Source of the DNA: Micromonospora sp. WMMD1082
GTDB lineage: Bacteria > Actinomycetota > Actinomycetes > Mycobacteriales > Micromonosporaceae
Direction of reading: 5' to 3'
NCBI RefSeq assembly: GCF_029626175.1
Contig: NZ_JARUBM010000002.1
Span: forward strand, 2,232,001-2,296,000
Length of the DNA: 64,000 bases
Shown here: positions 54,336 to 62,768 of the stretch, one piece after another
Position numbering within the stretch: the first letter of the stretch is position 1
Layout: the number at the start of each line of letters is the position of its first letter
Notes under the pieces: generated by a model
What the model was told of the DNA's origin: nothing
Seen by the model: the letters and a program-made list of their open reading frames with translations, nothing else
Database searches by the model: none
Position numbers and translations under genes: made by a program

Positions 54336-54341
54336 AGGCTA
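54336..54341 (-). promoter_or_regulatory. -10 element for leaderless start at 54329
   Basis: TAGCCT on the minus strand, 6 nt before the GTG. A rightward -10 (TACCGT, 54471-54476) for the next gene lies in the same gap. Confidence 0.45.
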
Positions 54342-54527
54342 TCGGCTGGACGCCGTGGACCCAATGCCCCAAATTCAGCAGATCGTGACGGAACATGGCC
54401 GGTAGGTGAGATCCACGACAACACCGGCGCAGCACCGCCGCGCATCCCGGAGGTCGAGCCCGCGCTGGGATACCGTCGTCTCTGCCCGGCGAGTGGGTGC
54501 CGACCTCGGGCGGAGGGGGTGGACACG

Positions 54528-57074
54528 GTGGGCGGTCCGAAGGCAAGGGCACTCCGCGCCGCCGCGTTGCACCGCCGGGCCGCCGCGACGGTCGCGGCGG
54601 CGACGACGATCCTCGACGAGACCCGGCCCGCCCCCGCGGACCAGCGCCGCCAGTACGCGCTGGCCGAGCGGTTGCGTGCCGCGGCCGCCGTCCTCGCCCC
54701 CGGTTGGGCCGGATCCACGCTGGACACCGCCGAGCCGGCCACCCCCGCCGGGGAGGGTCCACCGCCCTTCGTCCGGGTCGGCATCGCCGCGCCGCTGGAT
54801 GACGCGCGCTTTCCCGCGCTGGTCCCGTTGCTCGGCACCGGTCACCTCGTGGTGGACACCGACGCGCGCGACCCACGGGTGGCCGGGCTGCTCCGGGCCG
54901 TACTGCTGCGGTTGTTGGCGGCGACACCGGCGGGAGCGCTGCTGGTACGCGCGGTGGACGCGACGGGCGCGGCGCTGGCGCCGTTCACGGCGCTCGGCGA
55001 CGCCGGGGTGCTGTCCCCGCCGGCCACGGACGCCGCCGGTCTGCGGGCGGTGCTGACCGAGGCGGAGCGGTGGGTCGCACCGGGATCGTCGGGTTCGCGC
55101 CGGCACGACCGTTCGCTGCTGCTCGTGGTGGCCGCGCTCCCCGAGCGGACCGGACCGAGCGACCTGGCCCGGATCGAGGCGCTCGCCGAGCAGGGGCCGG
55201 CCGCCGGCCTGCACCTCGTGGTCGCCGGCTGGCCGCCGACGGGCCGGGGCCCACTGCCCGGGGCCACGACGGTGGCGATGCGCACCGCGTACGCGCTGCT
55301 GGGCGACCCGCCCGGAGCAGCATTCAGCGACACCGACGGCGGGTTGAACTCGCCGGTGTTCGTCGACCCGGATCCGCCGGCCCAGTTGGTCGAGATCGTC
55401 TGCCACCGGCTCGCCGCCCAGATCGAGGCCGGCAGCCGCTTGTCCCTGTCCGGCCTGCTACCGCCGCCGGAGGACGATCTCTGGCAGGCGGACGGGACGG
55501 ACGGGCTGAGCACCACGGTCGGCGACGCCGGTGGCCGGCCGGTTCCGCTCGGCTTCACCGAGCTGACCCCGCACTGGCTGGTCAGCGGCCGTTCCCGGGC
55601 CTGCCGGTCGACGTTCCTGACCACGGCGTTGCTCGGTCTCGCCGCCCGGTACGGCCCGGACGAGCTGTCGCTGTACCTGGTGGATCTCGGCCGCGGCGAG
55701 TCCTTCGCGGAGTTCCTCCAGACCGAGCGGGACCGGTCCTGGATCCCGCAGGTCCGGGCCGCCGCGATGGCCGCCGACCGGGAGTACGTGCTGGATCTGT
55801 TGGACCAGCTAACGGCCGAGGTCCGCCGGCGCACGGAGGCGTCCGCCCGCGCCGGTGGGCAGCGCTTCGCGGAGCTGCGACGGCATCGACCGCTGCCCCG
55901 GGTCGTCTGTGTGGTGGAGAACCTGCCGGTGCTCTTCGCCGAACGGGATCGGCTGGCCGCCGAGGCGGCCAGCCGATTGGACGCGCTGACCAGGACCGGC
56001 CGGGCGTACGGCGTCCATCTGGTGCTGGCCGGCGAGGGTGACCTGTGCCTGAGTGCCCGCTCCGACGGTGGGTTGCGGGATTCGCTGCTCGGTCAGTTCC
56101 CGGTGCGGGTCGCGCTGCCCGGCGGCGGGCCGGTGCTGGAGCCCACCAACGACTCCGCGGCCGGCCTGCCGGTGGGCAGCGCGGTGGTGAACACCGCCGG
56201 TGGTCTCGGCGGCCCTCGGGGAGCCATCCGGGGGCACGAGCGGATGGTCCGGTTCCCCGATCCGCAGGACGAGCCGGACGCGGTGGCCGGGTTGCGCCAC
56301 CGGCTGTGGGCGGCCCAGGCGGAGGGTGCCACCCCGCCGGTGGTCTTCGCCGGGTACGCGCGCCCGTTGCTGGGCAACGATCCCCGCTACCGGGCGGCCC
56401 TCGCCGGGCGGGCGATGACCCCGGCGGCGCTGCTCGGGCGGGCGGTGGACGTCGCGCGAAGCACGGTGGCGGTGCCGTTCGGCCCGGCTGCGGGACGCAA
56501 CCTCGCCGTCCTCGGTCCGCGACCGGACGCCTGCCAGCTGTTGGCGATGGCTACCCGCAGCACGGCGGTGCATCACCCGCCCGGTACGGCGCGGTTCGTG
56601 GTTGCCGCACCGGACGCCGAGACGCGGCCGCTGGCCGACGCTCTCGTGGCGGAGCTGGCCGCGCGACATCCGGCCGAGACGGTGGACCTGGCCGGGCTGC
56701 TCGCCGTGGCGGACGCCGGGGAGCCGACCTACCTGGTGGTCTTCGGGCTGGACGTGGCGCCGCCCGAGCAGCTGCCGCCGTCGCGGCTGCGGACACTGCT
56801 GCGCGACGGGCCGCCGGCCGGGCAGCACGTGCTCGGCTGGTGGCGCACGGTGCCGTCGTTCGCGGCGTTGGTGGAGCCGGACGAGACGGTCGACAAGCTG
56901 ACCGCCGTGGCGGTGGCGGGAGTGCCGGGCGCCCAGCTCACGCCGGTGTTCGGCCGGCCGGTGGAGTGGCGGCCCCGACCCGACCGGGTGGTGCTGTGGG
57001 ACGGACCGGGAGAGCGCGGCGTGGTGCTGGTGCCGTACGACGTGCCGGATGGCGAGGAGGGGGAGCCGGAATGA
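54528..57074 (+). CDS. FtsK/SpoIIIE-like protein with degenerate ATP site
   Basis: An 848-residue soluble protein with a helical, coiled-coil N-terminus and a RecA-like core typical of actinobacterial FtsK/SpoIIIE-domain proteins (ARYGPDELSLYLVDLGRG, RDRSWIPQVRA, LADLRRHRPLPRVV-like patches). Where Walker A should read G-x4-GKT it has SGRSRACRST (353-362), lacking the Lys; no convincing Walker B in a second domain was seen. It probably cannot hydrolyse ATP by this site. GGAGG fits the GTG at 54528 better than 54519. Coupled to the next gene by ATGA. Confidence 0.75.
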   Translation: MGGPKARALRAAALHRRAAATVAAATTILDETRPAPADQRRQYALAERLRAAAAVLAPGWAGSTLDTAEPATPAGEGPPPFVRVGIAAPLDDARFPALVPLLGTGHLVVDTDARDPRVAGLLRAVLLRLLAATPAGALLVRAVDATGAALAPFTALGDAGVLSPPATDAAGLRAVLTEAERWVAPGSSGSRRHDRSLLLVVAALPERTGPSDLARIEALAEQGPAAGLHLVVAGWPPTGRGPLPGATTVAMRTAYALLGDPPGAAFSDTDGGLNSPVFVDPDPPAQLVEIVCHRLAAQIEAGSRLSLSGLLPPPEDDLWQADGTDGLSTTVGDAGGRPVPLGFTELTPHWLVSGRSRACRSTFLTTALLGLAARYGPDELSLYLVDLGRGESFAEFLQTERDRSWIPQVRAAAMAADREYVLDLLDQLTAEVRRRTEASARAGGQRFAELRRHRPLPRVVCVVENLPVLFAERDRLAAEAASRLDALTRTGRAYGVHLVLAGEGDLCLSARSDGGLRDSLLGQFPVRVALPGGGPVLEPTNDSAAGLPVGSAVVNTAGGLGGPRGAIRGHERMVRFPDPQDEPDAVAGLRHRLWAAQAEGATPPVVFAGYARPLLGNDPRYRAALAGRAMTPAALLGRAVDVARSTVAVPFGPAAGRNLAVLGPRPDACQLLAMATRSTAVHHPPGTARFVVAAPDAETRPLADALVAELAARHPAETVDLAGLLAVADAGEPTYLVVFGLDVAPPEQLPPSRLRTLLRDGPPAGQHVLGWWRTVPSFAALVEPDETVDKLTAVAVAGVPGAQLTPVFGRPVEWRPRPDRVVLWDGPGERGVVLVPYDVPDGEEGEPE

Positions 57075-57784
57075 CGCTCGATCACTCACCGGCCACGATC
57101 GCCGGTCCGGGCCGGCAGCGGACGGGCGGCGGCACACCGCAGGATCCGATGCCGGCCGCCTGGGCCGACTACCTGGCTGCCGCGCGCCAGCTCGACGGGG
57201 TGCGCCGTGGCGCGGCGACCGCCGCGAGCGAGCAGGCCCGGGCGGTCCAGGCCGCCCGGGAGGAGTTGGCCGGGGTACGCACGCGGCTGGCGCCGCAGCA
57301 GGCCCGGCTGCGTGAGCTGGGCGTACCACCGATCTCGCTGGTGCCGACGCCGCCGGAGCTGACCGAGGCGACCCGGTCGATGGCCGGTGGTCCGGCGGCG
57401 GTGCTGTCGGCACTGCGGGATGCCCAGCGGTGGGCCCACGGCGGGGACGACACGCTCGCCGCCCGCGGCCTGTCCCGGGTGGCGCACTGGCCGTCCCGCC
57501 CCCGCAACCTGCTGGTGTACGGGCCGCTGGGCCTGCTCGTGCCGCTGTTCCTGGTGGTGGTGTACGCCCTGGCCGGCACCGGCGCGGTGACCGCCGGGGC
57601 GCTGGTGGTGGGGCTGCCCGCGCCGGCGGTCGCGTTCGGCGTGGGTTGGCTCGCGGTGGGCCGGTTCTTCCCCACCCGGCCGGGGGGAGCGGTGGACCGT
57701 ACGCCCCGGTTCGGCGCACTGGTCTGTCTGCTCCCCGCGGTGGTGGCCACCGCGGGGATCGTCCTGACGATGCTGGCTGCCTGA
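57071..57784 (+). CDS. Coiled-coil membrane partner of the FtsK-like protein, function unknown
   Basis: A 237-residue protein with an N-terminal soluble part, a coiled-coil segment (about 40-85, QLDGVRRGAATAASEQARAV...), a linker, and three membrane helices (about 155-235). Start overlaps the FtsK-like stop (ATGA), so the two likely form a complex. Such pairs recur in actinomycetes without assigned function. It converges on folE, with 11 nt between stops. Confidence 0.72.
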   Translation: MTLDHSPATIAGPGRQRTGGGTPQDPMPAAWADYLAAARQLDGVRRGAATAASEQARAVQAAREELAGVRTRLAPQQARLRELGVPPISLVPTPPELTEATRSMAGGPAAVLSALRDAQRWAHGGDDTLAARGLSRVAHWPSRPRNLLVYGPLGLLVPLFLVVVYALAGTGAVTAGALVVGLPAPAVAFGVGWLAVGRFFPTRPGGAVDRTPRFGALVCLLPAVVATAGIVLTMLAA

Positions 57785-57795
57785 GAACCGGCCGG

Positions 57796-58359
57796 TCAGC
57801 GGGGGATGATCAGGGCCATCGCCTCGGCCCGCGACTTGGCGTCCCGCTGCAGGGTGCCGCGCACCGCCGAGGTGATGGTCTTGGCACCGGCCTTCTGAAT
57901 CCCCCGCATCGCCATGCACATGTGTTCGCATTCGAGGACGACGACCACGCCGCGCGGGTCCAGTCGTTCCATCAGCAGGTCGGCGATCTGGGAGGTGAGC
58001 CGCTCCTGCACCTGCGGGCGGCGGGCGAAGACCTCGACGAGCCGGGCCAGCTTGGACAGACCCGTGATCCGCCCGTCCGGTCCGGGGATGTAGCCGATGT
58101 GGGCACTCCCCCTGAACGGCAGGAGGTGGTGTTCGCAGAGGCTCATCACGTCGATGTCCCGGACCAGCACCAGTTCCTCGTGGTTGGCCTCGAAGGTGGT
58201 GGTGAGCACCGTGGCCGGGTCGACGCGCAGGCCGGCGAAGAGTTCCGCGTACGCCCGGGCCACCCGGGCCGGGGTCTGCTGGAGGCCGTCGCGCTCCGGA
58301 TCCTCCCCGACCGCGATCAGGATCTCGCGGACGGCCTTCTCGATCCGGCCGAGGTCCAT
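57796..58359 (-). CDS. folE: GTP cyclohydrolase I
   Basis: Makes dihydroneopterin triphosphate from GTP, first step of folate synthesis. The 187-residue core has [17 protein letters not shown] (zinc Cys and His), [22 protein letters not shown] and [26 protein letters not shown]. With the ATG at 58357-58359 the product starts [14 protein letters not shown], slightly shorter than usual. The same frame continues open upstream to a CTG at 58498-58500 that overlaps the ftsH stop; see the next entry. Confidence 0.95.
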   Translation of the reverse strand: MDLGRIEKAVREILIAVGEDPERDGLQQTPARVARAYAELFAGLRVDPATVLTTTFEANHEELVLVRDIDVMSLCEHHLLPFRGSAHIGYIPGPDGRITGLSKLARLVEVFARRPQVQERLTSQIADLLMERLDPRGVVVVLECEHMCMAMRGIQKAGAKTITSAVRGTLQRDAKSRAEAMALIIPR

Positions 58360-58500
58360 GGCGTCCTCGACCGGGCGACCGGTGAGCCGGCCGTTGACCA
58401 GTCGGGCGGCGATGTAGTCGAGGCCATCGGTGTCGGGCTCGGTGGCGGAGGCGGCCAGTTCCCGCGGTGGGAAGCTGGCCGCCGTGTCGTCGGTGCTCAG
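58360..58500 (-). other. Open, coding-like extension of folE to a CTG overlapping the ftsH stop
   Basis: In folE frame, 47 sense codons lie upstream of the ATG (reading [19 protein letters not shown]..., then [17 protein letters not shown]). About 42 end in G or C, as in real genes here. No ATG, GTG or TTG starts this stretch; a CTG at 58498-58500 overlaps the ftsH TGA as CTGA. Confidence 0.5.
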
Positions 58501-60512
58501 TGCGGGCCGTCCGAGTTGTTCGAGCTGCCACCACCGACCGTCGCCTGCGCGCCGTCGGCCTCGGCCTGGACCTTGAGCGACTCCTTCTCCGCCGGCGTGA
58601 GCACGGGCGGCTCGGTGGAGGGCTGCCGCTTGCCGAAGCCGTTGTACGGGGCCATCGGCGGCCGCTTGACCACCCGGGCGCAGATCCGGGCCATGTCCGA
58701 GGTGGAGAGGGTTTCCTTCTCCATCAGCTCGAGCACGATGTTGTCCAGGACGTCCCGGTACTCGACCAGGATCTCCCAGGCCTCGTCGTGGGCCAGTTCG
58801 ATCAGCGCCCGCATCTCGCCGTCGATCTCGGCGGCGACCACGTCGGAGTAGTCCCGCTCGTGGCCCATGTTGCGGCCGAGGAACGGTTCGTCGCCGCTGG
58901 TGCCGTACTTGATCGCGCCGAGCTTGGAGCTCATCCCGTACTGCGTGATCATCGCGCGGGCCAGCTGGGTGGCCTTCTCGATGTCGTTGCCGGCGCCGGT
59001 GGTGGGCTCGTGGAAGACCAGCTCCTCGGCCGCCCGGCCACCCAGCGCGTACGCCAGGGTGTCGACCATCTCGGCGCGGGTCTGGGTGTACTTGTCTTCC
59101 GTGGGCAGCACCAGGGTGTGGCCGAGGGAGCGGCCACGGGACAGGATCGTCACCTTGTGCACCGGCGCGGCGTGCGGCAGCGCCCAGGCGACCAGCGCGT
59201 GCCCACCCTCGTGATACGCGGTGATCTTCTTTTCCTGGTCGCTCATCACCCGGGTACGCCGCTGCGGGCCGGCGATCACGCGGTCGATCGATTCCTCGAG
59301 CGAGTCGTTGGAGATCGCCCGCTGGTCCTTGCGGGCGGTCAGCAGTGCCGCCTCGTTGATCACGTTGGCCAGGTCGGCACCGCTGAAGCCCGGCGTCCGC
59401 TTCGCCACCGAGTCGAGATCGACATCGGGCGTGAACGGCTTGCCCTTGGCGTGCACCCGGAGGATGGCCTTACGGCCCTCCATGTCGGGGGCGTCGACCG
59501 GGATCTGCCGGTCGAACCGGCCCGGGCGCAGCAGCGCCGGGTCGAGGATGTCCGGCCGGTTCGTGGCGGCGATCAGGATGACGCCGCCCTTGACGTCGAA
59601 GCCGTCCATCTCGACGAGCAGCTGGTTGAGGGTCTGCTCGCGTTCGTCGTGGCCGCCACCCATGCCGGCGCCACGGTGCCGGCCGACCGCGTCGATCTCG
59701 TCGACGAAGACGATCGCCGGTGCGTTCGCCTTGGCCTGCTCGAACAGGTCACGCACCCGGCTGGCGCCGACGCCGACGAACATCTCCACGAAGTCGGAAC
59801 CGGAGATCGAGTAGAAGGGCACCCCGGCCTCGCCGGCCACGGCCCGGGCGAGCAGCGTCTTACCGGTGCCGGGTGGGCCGAAGAGGAGAACGCCCTTCGG
59901 GATCTTGGCACCGAGCGCCTGGTACTTCGCCGGGTTCTGCAGGAAGTCCTTGATCTCGTGCAGTTCCTCGACGGCCTCCTCGGACCCGGCGACGTCCGCG
60001 AACGTCGTCTTCGGCGTGTCCTTGGTGATCATCTTCGCCTTGGACTTGCCGAAGTTGAGCACCCGGGAGCCGCCGCCCTGCATCTGCGACATGAAGAACA
60101 GCAGCAGGAGCACGAGCAGCACGATGGGAAGCAGGTTGACCAGCAGGCTGACCCAGATGCTGTCGGACGACACCTCGGTGTCGGCCGGCCCGGTGACCCG
60201 GTTGTTGGCCTTGGCGTCGAGGATCTGGTTCCAGACCTCGTTGCCGACCTCGTAGGGGAACTGGGCCTCGATCAGCTTGGTGGTGGTCTCGCCGAACTCG
60301 GTCTCCTCGGCGAGGTTGAGCTGGATCGTCTGTTCCTTGTCCTGGAAGACGACCTCCTCGATGCCGCCCTTGTTGAGCTGGTCAAGCGCGACGGACGTGT
60401 CCACCCGGTGGTAGCTGGGTCCACCGGTGAACAACTGACTGAGCACGACGGCGCCGAGGATGACCAGGATGACCCAGAACACCGGTCGGCGGAAGAAACG
60501 CGTACGTTCCAT
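58497..60512 (-). CDS. ftsH: ATP-dependent zinc metalloprotease FtsH
   Basis: Membrane-bound AAA+ protease degrading membrane and regulatory proteins. The 671-residue product has two N-terminal helices (about 11-29 and 106-130) enclosing a short exported loop, Walker [19 protein letters not shown], the second region of homology [19 protein letters not shown], and the zinc site HEGGH with a downstream Asp. The Ser/Asn-rich C-terminus is unstructured. The ATG at 60510-60512 lacks a clear ribosome-binding site. Downstream folE is likely co-transcribed. Confidence 0.97.
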   Translation of the reverse strand: MERTRFFRRPVFWVILVILGAVVLSQLFTGGPSYHRVDTSVALDQLNKGGIEEVVFQDKEQTIQLNLAEETEFGETTTKLIEAQFPYEVGNEVWNQILDAKANNRVTGPADTEVSSDSIWVSLLVNLLPIVLLVLLLLFFMSQMQGGGSRVLNFGKSKAKMITKDTPKTTFADVAGSEEAVEELHEIKDFLQNPAKYQALGAKIPKGVLLFGPPGTGKTLLARAVAGEAGVPFYSISGSDFVEMFVGVGASRVRDLFEQAKANAPAIVFVDEIDAVGRHRGAGMGGGHDEREQTLNQLLVEMDGFDVKGGVILIAATNRPDILDPALLRPGRFDRQIPVDAPDMEGRKAILRVHAKGKPFTPDVDLDSVAKRTPGFSGADLANVINEAALLTARKDQRAISNDSLEESIDRVIAGPQRRTRVMSDQEKKITAYHEGGHALVAWALPHAAPVHKVTILSRGRSLGHTLVLPTEDKYTQTRAEMVDTLAYALGGRAAEELVFHEPTTGAGNDIEKATQLARAMITQYGMSSKLGAIKYGTSGDEPFLGRNMGHERDYSDVVAAEIDGEMRALIELAHDEAWEILVEYRDVLDNIVLELMEKETLSTSDMARICARVVKRPPMAPYNGFGKRQPSTEPPVLTPAEKESLKVQAEADGAQATVGGGSSNNSDGPH

Positions 60513-60823
60513 GCTGTATGTCGAGCGCCGAGACGCCCGCATCCTCCTGATCGACGTCCTGACCGACTGTGGGTGTCGCCGCCGGGGCGGCTGCCGGAGC
60601 CGCCGTGCGGGCCGGCCTCGACCCCGGGGCGCGGGTTGCCGCGCCACGGTCATTCGACGGTACACCGTGCGGGACGGATGTGAGCTGGCGAGCCCAGCAC
60701 TTACGCGTACGGCGAACCGGGTGTCAGCCGGCGTGGCCCGGAGCGGACCTCCGCACCACCGGGATCCACGGTAGTCCGATCAGCTGAAAGTCGGCTGAAC
60801 GTCGGTCGGGCGCGCCGGTGTGG
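60513..60823 (-). other. Upstream region of ftsH
   Basis: 311 nt between hpt and ftsH, no supportable gene. On the minus strand TACCGT (60657-60662) is a possible -10 that would give a leader of about 140 nt; no good -35 accompanies it. An 11-nt near-repeat GCTGAAAGTCG / GCTGAACGTCG (minus-independent, near 60784-60805) is present. Confidence 0.3.
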
Positions 60824-61399
60824 TCAGGAGCGGGCGTAGACCTCCGGCTTGAGCACTCCGACGTACGGCAGCTCGCGGTAGCGCTCGCCGAAGTCGAGGC
60901 CGTATCCGACGACGAACTCAGTCGGGATGTCGAAGCCGACGTACTTGACCGGCACCGTCACCTTGACCGCGTCCGGCTTGCGGAACAACGCGACCACCTC
61001 GACGCTCGCCGCCGACCGCGACTCCAGATAACGCAGCAGCCAGGAGAGCGTCAGCCCGGAGTCGACGATGTCCTCCACGACGACGACGTGCCGGCCGGCG
61101 ATGTCCCGATCGAGATCCTTGAGGATGCGCACCACGCCGGAGGAGGTGGTGCCCTGCCCGTACGACGAGATGGCCATGAAGTCCAGCTCGGCGGGGGGGC
61201 CCTGCCGGCCGAGCGCGCGGGCGAAGTCGGCCATGAACATGACCGCCCCCTTGAGTACGCAGACGAGCAGCAGCCCGTCCGTGACATGTGCGTAGTCCGC
61301 GGAGACCTGCTTGGCCAGTTCCGCGGTCTTCTCGCGGATCTGCGCCTCGGAAATGATCACGTGGTCGATGTCGGCGTCGTACCAGGAGCCGTCAGCCAT
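60824..61399 (-). CDS. hpt: Hypoxanthine phosphoribosyltransferase
   Basis: Salvages hypoxanthine and guanine with PRPP. The 191-residue product has VCVLKGAVMFMADFARAL, the PRPP motif VVVVEDIVDSGLTLSWLL and KYVGFDIPTEFVVGYGLDF, the full family pattern. Start is at 61397-61399 or an in-frame ATG two codons earlier (61403-61405). It precedes ftsH in the same direction, as in other actinobacteria (tilS, the usual upstream neighbour, is not seen). Confidence 0.95.
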   Translation of the reverse strand: MADGSWYDADIDHVIISEAQIREKTAELAKQVSADYAHVTDGLLLVCVLKGAVMFMADFARALGRQGPPAELDFMAISSYGQGTTSSGVVRILKDLDRDIAGRHVVVVEDIVDSGLTLSWLLRYLESRSAASVEVVALFRKPDAVKVTVPVKYVGFDIPTEFVVGYGLDFGERYRELPYVGVLKPEVYARS

Positions 61400-61499
61400 G
61401 CCCATAGCCTGCCGTACGCCCTGCCTCCACCGTCGGCGGGGCCGCCCCTTTTCGGGCCACCCCGACCCCAGATTTTCTCGACGAAAGAGGCCAATCACC

Positions 61500-61637
61500 T
61501 CAGCATGGGTGAGATCGCCGTCGGCGACCCCCATCGGACGGCTTCCAGTCCGCGGAGTCACGGCTGTCGGCGGTCAGCCCGACGGCGGACAGGAGGGCGA
61601 GGAGCAGGAAGAAGAGCAGGAAGAACAGGAATCCCAT
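61500..61637 (-). CDS. 45-residue small membrane protein
   Basis: MGFLFFLLFFLLLALLSAVG forms one hydrophobic helix, followed by a polar tail with LTADSRDSADWKPSDGG and a basic end. Short proteins ending in TADSRD-type tails occur in actinomycetes, as far as I recall; function unknown. The ATG at 61635-61637 has no ribosome-binding site. It diverges from the GlxA-type regulator. Confidence 0.5.
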   Translation of the reverse strand: MGFLFFLLFFLLLALLSAVGLTADSRDSADWKPSDGGRRRRSHPC

Positions 61638-61777
61638 GGCGGCGCTCGCTTTCTGGCGTCTGCTGGTGACGTGTCGCCGCCGGTGCGCACCGGACACCTG
61701 CCAGTCTGCGGAGCCCGCCTCCCGCCGGACAGTGGCAGGAATGCCATCCATCCTCGATTTTCCGCCACCTCTGCGGT

Positions 61778-61783
61778 TACCCT
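61778..61783 (+). promoter_or_regulatory. -10 element for leaderless GlxA-type regulator
   Basis: TACCCT ends 6 nt before the ATG at 61790. Confidence 0.5.
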
Positions 61784-61789
61784 CGTCAC

Positions 61790-62752
61790 ATGCTCCATTC
61801 AGTCGCGGTTCTCGCCCTGGACGGGGTGGCGCCGTTCGAGCTGGGCGTGCTCGCCGAGGTGTTCGGCACCGACCGCACCGCCGACGGCCTGCCCGGCTAC
61901 CGCTTCGACGTGTGCGGCCCGCAGGGCGCCCCGGTGCGCACCTCCGCCGGCTTCCACCTGGTGCCGACCGCCGACCTGGGCCCGATCGAGGAGGCCGACC
62001 TGGTCGCGGTCCCGGCGCACGATCCCGCCACCACCGCGCCAGCCCAGGTGCACGAGGCGCTACGCCGGGCCGCCGAGCGGGGGGCGTACCTGTTCAGCGT
62101 GTGTGCCGGCGCGTACCTGCTGGGCGAGGCGGGGCTGCTCGACGGGCGGGAGTGCACCACCCACTGGCGGCACGTCGACGAGTTGCAGCGTCGGCACCCC
62201 GGCGCCCGGGTCCGCTGCAACTCGCTCTACGTGCAGGACGGGCGCCTGCTCACCAGCGCGGGCACCGCCGCCGGCATCGACGCCTGCCTGCATTTGGTAC
62301 GCCAGGAACACGGCTCGGCGACCGCCACCCGGCTCGCCCGACGGATGGTGGTGCCACCGCACCGCGACGGCGGGCAGGCCCAGTACATCGAGGCGCCGAT
62401 CCCCAAGGCGCCGGAGGCGCCCACCCTGGAGCCGGTGCTGGAGTGGTTGATGGGACGCCTGGACCGGCAGACCACCGTCGACGAGCTGGCCGCGCGGGCC
62501 GGGATGGCCCCGCGTACGTTCGCCCGCCGGTTCCGCGCCGAGACCGGCACCACTCCGCACGACTGGCTGACCAACCAGCGGATCCTGCTGGCCCGCCGGC
62601 TGCTGGAGGACACCGGCCTCTCGGTGGAGGCGGTGGCCGACCGGGCCGGCTTCGGCGACGCCGCCGCCCTGCGGCACCACTTCACCCGCCGGGTCGGCGC
62701 CACCCCGCACGCGTACCGCACCACGTTCCGCGACCGCGTCCCCACCGGCTGA
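61790..62752 (+). CDS. GlxA-family transcriptional regulator (DJ-1/PfpI plus AraC domains)
   Basis: A 320-residue regulator: N-terminal DJ-1/PfpI-like domain (AVLALDGVAPFELGVLAEVFG; the nucleophile-elbow Cys in FSVCAGAYLLGEAGLL), then an AraC DNA-binding domain with two helix-turn-helix units (TVDELAARAGMAPRTFARRFRAETG and LSVEAVADRAGFGDAAALRHHF). Such proteins sense small metabolites; the target is unknown. It converges on the gamma-glutamyltransferase gene, with 16 nt between stops. Leaderless start by layout. Confidence 0.9.
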   Translation: MLHSVAVLALDGVAPFELGVLAEVFGTDRTADGLPGYRFDVCGPQGAPVRTSAGFHLVPTADLGPIEEADLVAVPAHDPATTAPAQVHEALRRAAERGAYLFSVCAGAYLLGEAGLLDGRECTTHWRHVDELQRRHPGARVRCNSLYVQDGRLLTSAGTAAGIDACLHLVRQEHGSATATRLARRMVVPPHRDGGQAQYIEAPIPKAPEAPTLEPVLEWLMGRLDRQTTVDELAARAGMAPRTFARRFRAETGTTPHDWLTNQRILLARRLLEDTGLSVEAVADRAGFGDAAALRHHFTRRVGATPHAYRTTFRDRVPTG

Positions 62753-62768
62753 CCGGCCAGGACGGCCG

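Noticed and set aside
45460..57784. The secretion-like locus considered as an integrated conjugative element
   Set aside because: No integrase, excisionase, relaxase, replication gene or flanking att repeat was seen, and the base composition is not obviously foreign.
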